From assembly GCF_018122735.1 (NCBI RefSeq), contig NZ_JAGRRD010000001.1, forward strand, positions 4,495,318 to 4,559,317: 64,000 nucleotides of DNA, written 5' to 3'. This stretch comes from Azoarcus sp. L1K30 (GTDB taxonomy: Bacteria; Pseudomonadota; Gammaproteobacteria; Burkholderiales; Rhodocyclaceae). Positions 43,203 to 52,717 of this stretch are shown piece after piece. Both the position numbers and the translations under genes were made by a program. The notes under the pieces were generated by a model that was not told the origin of the DNA, did not search any database, and was given only the letters and a program-made list of their open reading frames with translations. Positions within the stretch are counted from its first letter, which is position 1. Each line of letters opens with the position of its first letter.

Positions 43203-44177
43203 ATGAAGTCGGTAGCCGTCGTTTTCAGAGCGTACGATGCGGAAGCACCTTACGTGAGATCTTTTATTGATCACTACATGAAAATTGGATGTGGCGAATT
43301 TCATGTGGTGGTGCCTGATGGGAACCCGTCTGCGCTGCTGGAAGTTCAGCTCCAAGGTTATACGAACGTGCGATTGCACCGTGATCACGGATATTCACGG
43401 TTGTATGGGTGCCAGACCGCAGCGCTTCGGCATGTTGAGTCGGAATATACTCTTTCAGTGGATGTGGACGAGTTTCTTGATGTCGATACGGTGAGCAGTC
43501 TGCCTGATTGCGACTTCCTCGAATTGCCATGGGTTATCGCACCCTTCAATCCGTGCAGAACTGGAGAAGGCGTGTTCGGGTTTGTCGATGGGCAGATCAA
43601 GTATATGGTCAGGACAGAACGCTGCGAGTCCTTGGAGGATCATGGTTGCGTCATCAAGGGAGGATTCTCGAGTGAACGTAGTCCGTATCCACTGCTGCAT
43701 TACGTTTACCGATCGTATTCGGATCTTTTCCTGAAGTGCACGCTCGGAAGCTATCATAGTTACCAACGAACGATTCGGTCGCAGCTCATTGACGGTGTGG
43801 ACGATGTCCGGAAACTGCCGTTGAAAATCAAGATGGCGGCAATCTATCAGAGGCTTTCTCTCGCGGGGGGGCGACGCTTTCCGAACTTCTGTGCTGTGGA
43901 CGCGGAGGTCGAATCTTCGCTGGTGTCCAGTTCGGGCAGTGTCGATAGCTACGTGCTGCTGGAAGAGGCTTTCTTTCAATATCAAAGTCGTATTGATCTG
44001 GTAGCGCTCCTGAAGCAGGTAAGAGGCCACCCGAAGTTTCGAGAGTACGGGCGCTTGCCCCACTTTGTGCTTGCGGAGATTGCCGACAGAACCTTGTGCG
44101 AACCGTTTCGAGGAGAGGACTGGTTGGGGCGCAGGCGGTCTGGTATGGCTGAGCGAATGCGCGCGCTGTTCGCATAG
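43203..44177 (+). CDS. GT2/GT92-like glycosyltransferase
   Basis: 324 residues. SVAVVFRAYDAEAPYVRSFIDHYMKIGCGEFHVVV matches the N-terminal nucleotide-binding unit of Glyco_tranf_2_4-type enzymes and YTLSVDVDEFLDVD (DxD at 87-89) is the metal site. The C-terminal half (EDHGCVIKGGF..., SSGSVDSYVLLEEAFFQYQSR) is less typical. Its spacer upstream is AT-rich, like the acyltransferase gene. Confidence 0.82.
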   Translation: MKSVAVVFRAYDAEAPYVRSFIDHYMKIGCGEFHVVVPDGNPSALLEVQLQGYTNVRLHRDHGYSRLYGCQTAALRHVESEYTLSVDVDEFLDVDTVSSLPDCDFLELPWVIAPFNPCRTGEGVFGFVDGQIKYMVRTERCESLEDHGCVIKGGFSSERSPYPLLHYVYRSYSDLFLKCTLGSYHSYQRTIRSQLIDGVDDVRKLPLKIKMAAIYQRLSLAGGRRFPNFCAVDAEVESSLVSSSGSVDSYVLLEEAFFQYQSRIDLVALLKQVRGHPKFREYGRLPHFVLAEIADRTLCEPFRGEDWLGRRRSGMAERMRALFA

Positions 44178-44324
44178 GGATAGGTGTTGGGGAGTATCTT
44201 TCGGGGTAATGCTCTGACGCCCGGATTGTGGGCCTGAATTTTGTGGGGTGGTGCTACGTGAGGTACTGTCGTTTCTTCTGTTCGGTGGATGGTCTTGCAA
44301 GCTCCGGTGTTCGGAGGCGGATGG

Positions 44325-45161
44325 ATGCGTAGGCCAGTCTGGGTGTATTGGGAGAATTTCAAGAGTCGTCCCGAACCGGCGTACATCACGCTCTGCCGGT
44401 TGTCCATGCTGCATCATTGGCGAGATGAGTGTGTCGTCTTCGTTACGCCGGAGAATCTGGAGTATTACCTTCCCGGCATGACGCGGCGGGTGTCGCGCAT
44501 CGAGGCGGACATCGAAGGACGCCGGGACCGGATTCTTCGTGCATTCATCAAGCAAAGGAAGTCGCTGGCGGTGAGGGCCGACGTGATCAGGGCGAACCTG
44601 CTGCGGACTTTTGGTGGAATCTATGTCGATGCGAGCAGTGTTGCGCTGGGAACGCTGGGGCGCTACTTCGATGTGCTGGAGCGGAGCGACAAGAGTTTCC
44701 TGATTTCGCAACGCGAGACGCACGGACGCTCCGATTATCCCGTGGGCTTTTACGGGTGCCGAACGGGCTCCGACATTATCGAGGAATACGTTTCGCAGAT
44801 TGATGCACTTCTCGCACACTCGTGCGAGTTCGATTACAACGGCCTCGGCACCATTCTGCTTTCGCCTATTGTCAGGTCGAAGATTGATCAGGCGTACGTC
44901 ATTCCGGAGGCGGAGATCATGCCCGTCACTTATGAGCGTGCGGACTCGATGTATACCGGACCGGCAGATACGCTGTCGCTTGGAGATGGTGCCTCGATGG
45001 CCGTTTTCAAACTGTTCAATTCGCCATTCAGTGGCCCGCTGGCTCGGCTCACGGTCGAGCAGCTTTACCAGGCGGACATGTTCATTGGCGAGTTGTTCCG
45101 GACGGCGATTCCTGAAAGCGTCTTTCAGTCCTATTTGTCGCGCCGCGGGGCGGTGGGTTGA
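44325..45161 (+). CDS. Capsular polysaccharide synthesis glycosyltransferase (GT32/Caps_synth-like)
   Basis: 278 residues. RRPVWVYWENFKSRPEPAYITLCRLSMLHHW and SLAVRADVIRANLLRTFGGIYVDASSVAL (RADVIR 84-89; GGIYVDAS 97-104) are diagnostic of the Caps_synth/Gly_transf_sug family, where D102 lies in the DxD-like site. ATG 44325 was chosen because GGAGG is 7 nt upstream; an in-frame ATG at 44289 is less likely. Single-sugar transfer in capsule or EPS assembly is expected. Confidence 0.85.
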   Translation: MRRPVWVYWENFKSRPEPAYITLCRLSMLHHWRDECVVFVTPENLEYYLPGMTRRVSRIEADIEGRRDRILRAFIKQRKSLAVRADVIRANLLRTFGGIYVDASSVALGTLGRYFDVLERSDKSFLISQRETHGRSDYPVGFYGCRTGSDIIEEYVSQIDALLAHSCEFDYNGLGTILLSPIVRSKIDQAYVIPEAEIMPVTYERADSMYTGPADTLSLGDGASMAVFKLFNSPFSGPLARLTVEQLYQADMFIGELFRTAIPESVFQSYLSRRGAVG

Positions 45162-45202
45162 GTGCTGCTGCGGCAGGGTAAACGTTCACGAGAGAGGCTC
45201 GC

Positions 45203-46090
45203 ATGTTGCGCGTACCGCAAGCGTGGGTTCTGGGGGTTACCGGTACCGTGCTTTGCCTGCTCATCTACGGTGGATGGCGATTGCTTGGCCCGGGTAGTGA
45301 ATCGCGCGCGGACAGGCGTCTCGACTACAAAACGGTTGATGGCCAGGCGCTGACGTTGCATATGTTCGAAGCGCACGCCTCGGGGCCGAACGATCGGGTT
45401 CCCGCAGTCCTGTTTTTCCATGGCGGGGCCTGGCAATTTGGGGACCCCAGGCAGTTCTTTGATCAGTGCCGGTTTCTCGCCGATCGAGGGGTCACCTGCT
45501 TCAGTGTGCAGTACAGGATTGCCTCGGTGCATGGCACGGATGCGCGCGCTGCCGTGCAGGATGCGCGATCGGCGTTGCAGTATGTTCGCGAGCATGCGGA
45601 TGCGCTGAAGATCGACGCTGATCGCATTGTGGCCGGCGGTGGGTCGTCGGGCGGACATCTTGCGGCCGCGCTTGGGGTCGGCCTTCCATTGCCCGTTGCT
45701 GCCGAAGGGGCAGGGATGCGGGACAGGCCCGCCGCACTTGTTCTCTATAATCCGATGCTGGACCTTGCGCCGGGCATGCCGGATCACGATCTGGTGTCCG
45801 CGTTCTGGTATGAAGTGTCTCCACTGCAACATGTCGATGCGCGAACGCCGCCAACGCTGATCCTGTCGGGTACCGAAGATCGCGAGGTCTCGGTCGAGAC
45901 GGTGCGGCGCTTCTGTTCCGCGGTTCGGGTGGGCGGTGCCCGGTGCGAGCTGGCACTATACGCCGGGGCCCAGCACGGATTCTTCAATCCCGGCGTCGAC
46001 CGGGGGAGATACTATGACGCTACCAACCAGCGGGTGGTCCGGTTTCTGCAGGAACTTGGCTACCCGGTCAGCGCGCCGATCGGCGACTGA
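45203..46090 (+). CDS. Membrane-anchored alpha/beta hydrolase (esterase, HSL type)
   Basis: 295 residues. An N-terminal transmembrane anchor (WVLGVTGTVLCLLIYGGW) is followed by oxyanion motif FFHGGAW at 71-77, nucleophile elbow GGSSGG with Ser149, acid ILSGTEDREV and His in YAGAQHGFF, so the catalytic triad is intact. It probably de-esterifies an acylated glycan or lipid in the periplasm. GAGAGG lies 6-8 nt before the ATG. Confidence 0.88.
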   Translation: MLRVPQAWVLGVTGTVLCLLIYGGWRLLGPGSESRADRRLDYKTVDGQALTLHMFEAHASGPNDRVPAVLFFHGGAWQFGDPRQFFDQCRFLADRGVTCFSVQYRIASVHGTDARAAVQDARSALQYVREHADALKIDADRIVAGGGSSGGHLAAALGVGLPLPVAAEGAGMRDRPAALVLYNPMLDLAPGMPDHDLVSAFWYEVSPLQHVDARTPPTLILSGTEDREVSVETVRRFCSAVRVGGARCELALYAGAQHGFFNPGVDRGRYYDATNQRVVRFLQELGYPVSAPIGD

Positions 46091-46123
46091 GGCGGCGATG
46101 AAGATGCTTCTCGTGGAGTAGTG

Positions 46124-48553
46124 ATGCACACAGGTGGCGCCCGTACCGTGTCGGTCATGACCGCAGTGCTGGCATTGGCAGGCTTGACGACGTTTGCGGC
46201 GCTGCATCCGTTCGGCGTGCCCGTAGCGGTGCTCATCTGCTGCGCGATGCTGTCCGCCATGGCGGTCCATAGACATGCCTGGCTCGTCGTCGTGCCCGGA
46301 TTGCTTCCGGTGGTCGACCTTGCGCCGTGGACGGGCGCAATTCACGTCAATGAGAGTGACGCGTTGATATTGTGCGCTGTCCTGTGGCTGTCGCTGCGCA
46401 GGATGTTTCACCTGTCGAGAGCTCACCGGGCGTCGACACGGTTTCGGCTGGACGCGGTCGGCTGGCTCGTCGTGCTGCTGATGCTGGGCAGCTATCTGGT
46501 GTCGACCGATTGGTCGCGGCTGTCCGATGTGTTTTCGGATCCGTCCCTGCTCGCGGGCTATGCGACACCATTGAACGGGCCCCGATTGGCGAAGGGATTT
46601 CTGTGGGCGCTTCTGTTGCTGCCATTTCTTGCCAGGGCATTCAATCGAGACCCGCACGGCGCGCGGCGCGCCCTCGCCGGCGGGCTGCTGTTGAGCTTGA
46701 CGCTGGTTGCACTCGGCGCCGTGTATGAACGCGCCGCATTCGTGGATCTGAGCAATTTCTCAGCGGACTATCGTACGACTGCGTTTTTCTGGGAGGTCAA
46801 TGTCGGTGGCGCCACCCTTGACGGTTGGCTGGCGTTGACGGTGCCGTTTGCGGTCTGGCTCGCACTTCGGGCCAGGGCACCCGTGCGTGCCGCTGCCTGC
46901 GTCGCACTTCTATGTTTGGCGGGATACGTGGTGTTTACCACGTTCTCACGTGGGCTGTATCTGGGCATCGCGCTCGGGTGCGGTTTGCTGGTGGTTTCGA
47001 TGACATGGAGGGCAATCGGCACTGCGCGCTGGCATGAAGTCTTTCTGCGCATGTCACTTCTGGCGCTGGGCGGCATCGTGCTGTGCATTCTGCTGGTCGC
47101 AGTATTTTCGACCGGCGGCTATCGAGGCTTGCTTGCTACCATGGGTGTGATCGGCCTCGTCTATCTGGTGGGGCCGGTTGCGACGATGCTTCCCAGGCCG
47201 GGCTGGATGGTGGCGGTGCTCACCGCGATCGCCGCTACGGTCGTCAGTGTTGCGGCGATGTACTGGATCCCGAAGGGCATCTATCTGGCGTATGCAGTGG
47301 GCTTCATCGCCGTACTCGTCCTGCTGCACGGGCGCTTGAATACAGGATCGTTCGATCCTGCAGTGCTGGCGGTCGGCGCCGTGATCTGGACCGCTGCGAA
47401 TGCTGCCCTGGTGACCCTGTTCTGGTCCGAGGGGCGTGGATTGACTGCAGGCGTGCTGGGTTCGGTCGTCGTACTGTCGCCATTGCTTCCAGTCAGTGCA
47501 AGGCCTGAACTGTGTTGGCGCCCGTCGGTGGGGATGACCGTACGCCTGGTGTTCGGACTGGGAATTCTGCTGGCTGTCGTTCTGGTGACGGGCACCTATT
47601 ACGCCAGCGAGCGGGTGGGTTCTGCCGCGAAGGATCTTCAAGACCGCGAGGCGCATTGGGCGATGGGGGCCTCATTGCCGGTCGGCGAGGTCGAGAGATG
47701 GCTGGGTGTCGGCACTGGGCAATACGCAGAGCGCTATTTCTGGTCCGCCCGACAGGGCACGTTACCCGGCAACCACCGTATCGTGATCGATGACGGCGCG
47801 CGGTACTTGAGACTGGGAGGGCCCACCCACGTCCTCGGTTTTGGCGAATTGTACCGGGTGTCGCAACGCGTACGGCCCGGACTGGTGGCGCCTTTTACCG
47901 TATCGATGCGCGCGCGGTCAGTTGCCGGTGGGCACCTCCATGTCGAACTGTGCCGAAAGCATCTCCTCTATGACGGGGGCTGCAGCGTTGCGGAGGTGAG
48001 CGTGCCGGCAGGCGCGGAATGGAACGAGCTGACGCTGATGTTGCCCGCCGGGGGCTTGGGCGATGCCGGCGTGTTGCCGCGGATGACGATGTTCTCTCTG
48101 GCAAACGCGGATTCGCACGCACTGGACGTCGATGATGTCAGTGTGATCGATGCGCAGGGTCGTTCCCTGCTGCGAAATGGCGACTTTTCGGCGGGGAGTG
48201 ACTTCTGGTTCTTCAGCAGCGACCGTCATCACTTGCCGTGGCACGCAAAGAACTTGTGGTTGCACTATTTCATCGAGCAGGGGATTCTTGGCTTGGCAGC
48301 GTTCTCGGTGATGTTTGTGCTGGCTTTGTACAGGGTGACCCTGGGGGGGGCAAGGCGCGACGAAATTGCCTTGCCGCTTGCTGCGGGGCTGATCGCATTT
48401 GGCGTGGTGGGCCTGTTCGACAGCCTCGTCGACGCGCCTCGGCTGTCCGTGTTGCTGTTCCTGCTCCTGTTTCTGGCACTCGGTCTGCGACACCGCCCGG
48501 CGACTGGGAATGAAGCCGGAGCGAAACCGAGTGGTGATCTCGCTGGCCGCTGA
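46124..48553 (+). CDS. Large O-antigen-ligase/polymerase-like protein with internal carbohydrate-binding-like domain
   Basis: 809 residues. The first 510 are 12 or more hydrophobic helices with Wzy/WaaL features (YRTTAFFWEVNVGGATLDGWLALTVPF; TFSRGLYLGIALGCG). Residues about 540-710 are a soluble beta-rich segment (DDGARYLRLGGPTHVLGFGELYRVSQRVRPG ... NGDFSAGSDFWFFSSDRHHLPWH) resembling CBM4-like carbohydrate-binding modules, followed by KNLWLHYFIEQGILGL, the conserved end of the Wzy_C motif, and four more helices. ATG 46124 follows GGAG by 5 nt; a GTG at 46121 is also possible. Confidence 0.85.
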   Translation: MHTGGARTVSVMTAVLALAGLTTFAALHPFGVPVAVLICCAMLSAMAVHRHAWLVVVPGLLPVVDLAPWTGAIHVNESDALILCAVLWLSLRRMFHLSRAHRASTRFRLDAVGWLVVLLMLGSYLVSTDWSRLSDVFSDPSLLAGYATPLNGPRLAKGFLWALLLLPFLARAFNRDPHGARRALAGGLLLSLTLVALGAVYERAAFVDLSNFSADYRTTAFFWEVNVGGATLDGWLALTVPFAVWLALRARAPVRAAACVALLCLAGYVVFTTFSRGLYLGIALGCGLLVVSMTWRAIGTARWHEVFLRMSLLALGGIVLCILLVAVFSTGGYRGLLATMGVIGLVYLVGPVATMLPRPGWMVAVLTAIAATVVSVAAMYWIPKGIYLAYAVGFIAVLVLLHGRLNTGSFDPAVLAVGAVIWTAANAALVTLFWSEGRGLTAGVLGSVVVLSPLLPVSARPELCWRPSVGMTVRLVFGLGILLAVVLVTGTYYASERVGSAAKDLQDREAHWAMGASLPVGEVERWLGVGTGQYAERYFWSARQGTLPGNHRIVIDDGARYLRLGGPTHVLGFGELYRVSQRVRPGLVAPFTVSMRARSVAGGHLHVELCRKHLLYDGGCSVAEVSVPAGAEWNELTLMLPAGGLGDAGVLPRMTMFSLANADSHALDVDDVSVIDAQGRSLLRNGDFSAGSDFWFFSSDRHHLPWHAKNLWLHYFIEQGILGLAAFSVMFVLALYRVTLGGARRDEIALPLAAGLIAFGVVGLFDSLVDAPRLSVLLFLLLFLALGLRHRPATGNEAGAKPSGDLAGR

Positions 48554-48558
48554 CGTGT

Positions 48559-49764
48559 TCAGTCCCGGCTGCGATATTCGCGCAAGTGCTCACGCAGCTG
48601 CATCAGGTCGGCTTCGAGCGTGGTACGGGTCAGCCGCACGCCGAAGCGCGCCTTTGCGTGTGCGTCCGTACACGGTTGATCCAACATGGTCGCGAGCATC
48701 AATTCACCCAGCGTGCTTCTGTAATGTGCCGGCTCCCAGAACCATTGCAGCATGTTCTCGCGATTGCCGGCAGAAGGCGGCGATTCGGTCGTATAGGCGT
48801 CAACCGTATTGAAGTCCCACAAATCGACGTCTTCCTGTGCCGCCATCGCTGTCAACATGGTCTTCCACGTCTCGAACACCGGCCAATTGCCGCTCGCTTC
48901 GATATTGGCAAGGTAGTCGGCATGGTAGGGGTTGATGAATAGCGTGACCTTGATGTCGCGCTGCCGGCTCCACGCGATGAGTGTCCGCAATGCGGTGAAG
49001 CCCGAGCCCGGCGAGCCGTCATCCGCTTCGACAACATACGCCTGTTGCAGACCTCGACGTAATTCTCTGTTCTTCTGTGCGAACAGGACGTGCTGTCCTT
49101 CGGTACGGATGATATCCAGGTAGTCGCGCGCCGGATTGAATCCGGACGGCGTGCGAGTCGATGCATTTTTGTTGCGCTGGGCTGCTACGGTGTAGATCGA
49201 GTCGCCCAGCGCAGACAGGGAAAACAGGGCGGTGAGGCGGTCCTTGGTTCTCTGCAGCCAGTAAGCCGCGTCCGCCGGCATGAGTCCGGGAATCCGCAGC
49301 CGGCTTTCATCGGCCGTGCGCGGAGGAAGGGGGGCTGACTCGGGTTTGCCCGCCGACTTGCGCCTGATGAAGTCCAGGAAGTCGACGCCCTGAAGAATGC
49401 GCTTCGTCCGATCGCCACTGGCGTGCATCGCGTACAGTGACTGGGTCCGGATACTTGCGCCTGGAATGCCCGCATTGAATACCGGTTGAAGTCGGGCCGG
49501 CCAGCAGTCACTTTCGGGGTCGAGACCGAGCTCGGGACGGGAGTTTCCGCCAATCACTGCGGCGGCGTGCATACGATCGGAAAAGTAGGGCTTTACGACC
49601 CGCGTGCGTTCGGCCGAAGCCGGTTTGAGCTGGTTGAGTCCGTCGACTGCCGGTGAGCCGAAAATGCCATAAGGGTCGATCAGTAGATTGACGGCACCGA
49701 CGACTGCGCCCGATGCGACGGTCGCCAGCAGCAGGTTTCGCAAGTACGCAGAGTAGGCTGGCAT
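48559..49764 (-). CDS. Membrane-anchored SGNH-like protein next to MBOAT
   Basis: 401 residues. One N-terminal helix (LRNLLLATVASGAVVGAVNLLI) anchors a periplasmic domain. VIGGNSRPELGLDP resembles the block I Gly-x-Ser-Arg seen in AlgJ/AlgX-like partners of MBOAT proteins; the late WFWEPAHYRSTLGELML supplies a D/E-x-x-H-like pair. It would accept the acyl group moved by the MBOAT protein and place it on the polysaccharide. It starts 13 bp after the MBOAT stop. Homology by eye is moderate. Confidence 0.75.
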   Translation of the reverse strand: MPAYSAYLRNLLLATVASGAVVGAVNLLIDPYGIFGSPAVDGLNQLKPASAERTRVVKPYFSDRMHAAAVIGGNSRPELGLDPESDCWPARLQPVFNAGIPGASIRTQSLYAMHASGDRTKRILQGVDFLDFIRRKSAGKPESAPLPPRTADESRLRIPGLMPADAAYWLQRTKDRLTALFSLSALGDSIYTVAAQRNKNASTRTPSGFNPARDYLDIIRTEGQHVLFAQKNRELRRGLQQAYVVEADDGSPGSGFTALRTLIAWSRQRDIKVTLFINPYHADYLANIEASGNWPVFETWKTMLTAMAAQEDVDLWDFNTVDAYTTESPPSAGNRENMLQWFWEPAHYRSTLGELMLATMLDQPCTDAHAKARFGVRLTRTTLEADLMQLREHLREYRSRD

Positions 49765-49777
49765 GGCGGCTGTCAGT

Positions 49778-51361
49778 TCAGAACTGGAAATACAGGAACT
49801 CGGATACACGCGTCATGGCCATCACGGCAGCCGCGGCAAGGATGCCGGTTGCAGCGGCCCAGGTCGATGTCGCGCGCCACTTCAGGCGGGCAAGCGCTCC
49901 CGGCATCGGGAGCTCGTCGGCAGGACTGCAATGGTGCGAATTCAGAGTTGGTTCGGCGGTCTGCATGATCTGCTGCGTGTTCGGCATGAAGAGTGCGACG
50001 GGCATCAGCGCGACGATCCAGATCCAGGTTTGTAGAAACTCACTCCCGCCGCCGAGAAAGGTGCTGACGCCCAGGCCGGAGAGTACGGACCACATTTCGC
50101 CCAAGCGTGCCGCAATTGCGTTCGGAAGGGCAACTCCGTTGAATCCGGCCATGCCCGCAAGAATCCGGAGCGCCGCCTCGATATCGGGGGCGCGAAAGAA
50201 CACCCAGCCAACGACCACGGCGAGAAACGTGAGTGACCAGCCGGCAAAGCGGGCGGGCATCGTTCCTCCAAGCGCGTTCGAGACGCGTGCCTTATTCAAC
50301 AAGATGCGCCACAGATGGTTCAAGGTCAGGTAGATGCCGTGCAGTCCACCCCAGATCACGAAGGTCCACCCGGCGCCGTGCCAAAGCCCCCCCAGCAGCA
50401 TGGTGATCAGCAGATTGCGGTAACGCATAAAGGTAGAGCCCCGGTTTCCACCGAGCGCGATGTAGAGGTAGTCGCGCAGGAACTGGGACAAGGTCATGTG
50501 CCAGCGACGCCAGAACTCGATGATGCTCGTTGCCCGGTAGGGCGAGTGGAAATTGAGCGGGAGCCGGGTGCCGAAGATGCGGGCGGCGCCGATGGCCATG
50601 TCCGAGTAACCGGAGAAGTCGAAGTAGAGTTGCAGGGTATAGGCCAGTGTTCCGCCCCAGGCCACGAACAGGCTGAGCGGCTCTCCGCGGGCCGCTGCGT
50701 CGAACATGGGCGACGCATACTGGGCGACGCCATCGGCGAGCACCGTCTTCTTGAACAGGCCGATGACAAAGATCGTGAGGCCGATGGCGAAGTCGCCGGT
50801 GTTCGGACGCATCGCGGTCTCGCGCATGAACTGGGGCAACATGTCGCGATGATGCACGATCGGACCCGCGATCAATTGTGGGAAGAAGGTGACGAAGAGT
50901 GCGTAGTGGGAGAAGCTGTATTCCTTCGTGATGCCCTGGCGCGCGTCCACCAGATAGGCGATCTGCTGGAAGGTAAAGAATGAGATGGCGAGCGGGAGTA
51001 CGATCTGACCAAGATGAAAGTCAGTCGATGCCAGCGCATTGAAGGTATTGACGGCGAAGTTGGCGTACTTGAAGTACCCGATCAATGCCAGATTGAGGCC
51101 AATGCCACCGAGTAGCCAAAGGGTGCCAGTGATACCTTTGCGAGCGGGGTGTCGGCTCAGTCTGCGACCGATCGCGTAATTGACGAGCATCGACGCGATC
51201 AGCAGCATCAGGTAGGCGGGATTCCACCAACCGTAGAAGAACAGGGAGGCAACCACGAGCCAGCCGATCGCACTTTCCCGTCCCCGTCGGGCGAAGACGA
51301 AATACAGCAGCACGGTGATCGGGAGAAAGGCGAAGAGAAACTCGTAGGAGTTGAATAGCAT
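49778..51361 (-). CDS. MBOAT-family membrane O-acyltransferase
   Basis: 527 residues, around 11 transmembrane helices. MLFNSYEFLFAFLPITVLLYF, YFDFSGYSDMAIGAARIFG, NFHSPYRATSIIEFWRRWHMTLSQFLRDYLYIALGGNR and LLGGLWHGAGWTFVIWGGLHG (the invariant MBOAT His) are all present, as in AlgI and PatA. It moves acyl (probably acetyl) groups across the inner membrane for O-acetylation of EPS. First gene of a two-gene minus-strand unit. Confidence 0.95.
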   Translation of the reverse strand: MLFNSYEFLFAFLPITVLLYFVFARRGRESAIGWLVVASLFFYGWWNPAYLMLLIASMLVNYAIGRRLSRHPARKGITGTLWLLGGIGLNLALIGYFKYANFAVNTFNALASTDFHLGQIVLPLAISFFTFQQIAYLVDARQGITKEYSFSHYALFVTFFPQLIAGPIVHHRDMLPQFMRETAMRPNTGDFAIGLTIFVIGLFKKTVLADGVAQYASPMFDAAARGEPLSLFVAWGGTLAYTLQLYFDFSGYSDMAIGAARIFGTRLPLNFHSPYRATSIIEFWRRWHMTLSQFLRDYLYIALGGNRGSTFMRYRNLLITMLLGGLWHGAGWTFVIWGGLHGIYLTLNHLWRILLNKARVSNALGGTMPARFAGWSLTFLAVVVGWVFFRAPDIEAALRILAGMAGFNGVALPNAIAARLGEMWSVLSGLGVSTFLGGGSEFLQTWIWIVALMPVALFMPNTQQIMQTAEPTLNSHHCSPADELPMPGALARLKWRATSTWAAATGILAAAAVMAMTRVSEFLYFQF

Positions 51362-51470
51362 GTGCCTCTTACCGGTGCCGTGAATATGTAGTCATCGTCC
51401 GATCAGGTCACTGATGCGCCCTTGCGGGAGCGCTGCCGTGACCGCAAGGGCGCGCCTTGATCGAATCGCG

Positions 51471-52715
51471 CTAAACGAGCACCTCTGCCACGTGTGGGTG
51501 CCCAAGGAAGGATTGCGGACTGGCGCTCGCGCCGTAGGCGCCCGACTGATAGATCGCCACGAGGTCGCCGGGCTGCGCAGTCGGCAGCGTCATGCGGTCG
51601 GCGAGCAGGTCAAGCGGGGTGCACAGCGGTCCGACCACCGACACCGACTCGACATCGAGCTGCCCCATCCGGTTGGCAATGGCGACCGGGTAGTTCTTGC
51701 GGATGACCTGGCCAAAATTGCCCGAGGCAGACAGGTGGTGATGCAGCCCCCCGTCGACCACGAGATAGGTATGACCGCGCGACACCTTCTTGTCGGTGAC
51801 GCGGCACACGTAGAGCCCTGCCTCGCCGACCAGGTAGCGGCCAAGTTCGATGACCACCTCGGCATGTGGTAGCTGGTCCCGGGCGGCGGCAACGATGGCG
51901 GCGAGATTTGCACCGATCGGCTCGAGGTCGAGGTGGCTTTCGCCGGGAAAGTACGGAATGCCGAAACCGCCGCCGAGATTGAGGAAGCGGACCGGCGAGG
52001 GGGCATGTTCAGCAAGCTTCAGAGCGAGTGAAAAGCTCTTTTGCTGCGCATCGACGATCGCATCCGCACGCAGGTTCTGCGATCCGGCGAAGATGTGAAA
52101 GCCTTCGAAGGCGAGCCCTGTAGTGCCGATAAGGCGAAGCAACTCGGGAACCTGTTCGGCGTCCACACCGAACTGCTTGGGGCCACCGCCCATCTTCATG
52201 CCCGACGACTTGAGCTCGAAGTCAGGATTGACGCGTACGGCGACGCGCGCTGGCAGTCCGAGCGCGTCCGATACACGCGCCAGCACGGGAATTTCACGGT
52301 ACGACTCGACGTTGATCAGAATGCCGGCCGCAACCGCCTGACGCAGTTCGGTATCCGTCTTTCCGGGGCCGGCAAAGCTTACCTCGTGCGGATTTGCGCC
52401 GGCATCGAGCGCAACCTGCAGTTCTCCGGCCGAGGCCACGTCGATACCGTCGACCAGGCCTGCCATATGGCACACCAGCGCCGGCATGGGATTGGCCTTC
52501 ATTGCGTAATGCAGCTTGAGCTCCGCCGGCAGCGCGGCGCGCAACATGGCGACGCGTTCGCTCAGCAGTCCGCGGTCGTACAGGTAGAACGGCGTGCGGC
52601 CCACCCTTGCGGCAATGCGCGTCAGCGGCACACCGGCGACGAGCAACTCGCCGTCGGCGGTACTGAACTGGTTCATCTGGGCATGACTGGGGGGTGTGCG
52701 GAGGGGCGTATTCAT
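51471..52715 (-). CDS. PLP-dependent decarboxylase, exosortase A system-associated
   Basis: 414-residue fold III (alanine racemase-like) decarboxylase of the Orn/DAP/Arg group. LKLHYAMKANPMPAL contains PLP Lys73; VSFAGPGKTD and LNLGGGFGIPYF bind PLP phosphate; VVGPLCTPLDLLA carries the dimer-interface Cys. This is the TIGR03099 family. It would make an amine or diamine by decarboxylating an amino acid, perhaps while carrier-bound. The start is only 2 nt after the stop of the asparagine-synthetase-like gene. ATG 52715 is preferred; no strong Shine-Dalgarno. Confidence 0.94.
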   Translation of the reverse strand: MNTPLRTPPSHAQMNQFSTADGELLVAGVPLTRIAARVGRTPFYLYDRGLLSERVAMLRAALPAELKLHYAMKANPMPALVCHMAGLVDGIDVASAGELQVALDAGANPHEVSFAGPGKTDTELRQAVAAGILINVESYREIPVLARVSDALGLPARVAVRVNPDFELKSSGMKMGGGPKQFGVDAEQVPELLRLIGTTGLAFEGFHIFAGSQNLRADAIVDAQQKSFSLALKLAEHAPSPVRFLNLGGGFGIPYFPGESHLDLEPIGANLAAIVAAARDQLPHAEVVIELGRYLVGEAGLYVCRVTDKKVSRGHTYLVVDGGLHHHLSASGNFGQVIRKNYPVAIANRMGQLDVESVSVVGPLCTPLDLLADRMTLPTAQPGDLVAIYQSGAYGASASPQSFLGHPHVAEVLV

Positions 52716-52717
52716 GG

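Noticed and set aside
43455-44819. 454-codon open frame on the minus strand
   Set aside because: Covers two plus-strand glycosyltransferase genes with clear DxD and Caps_synth motifs; antisense translation has no fold signature.
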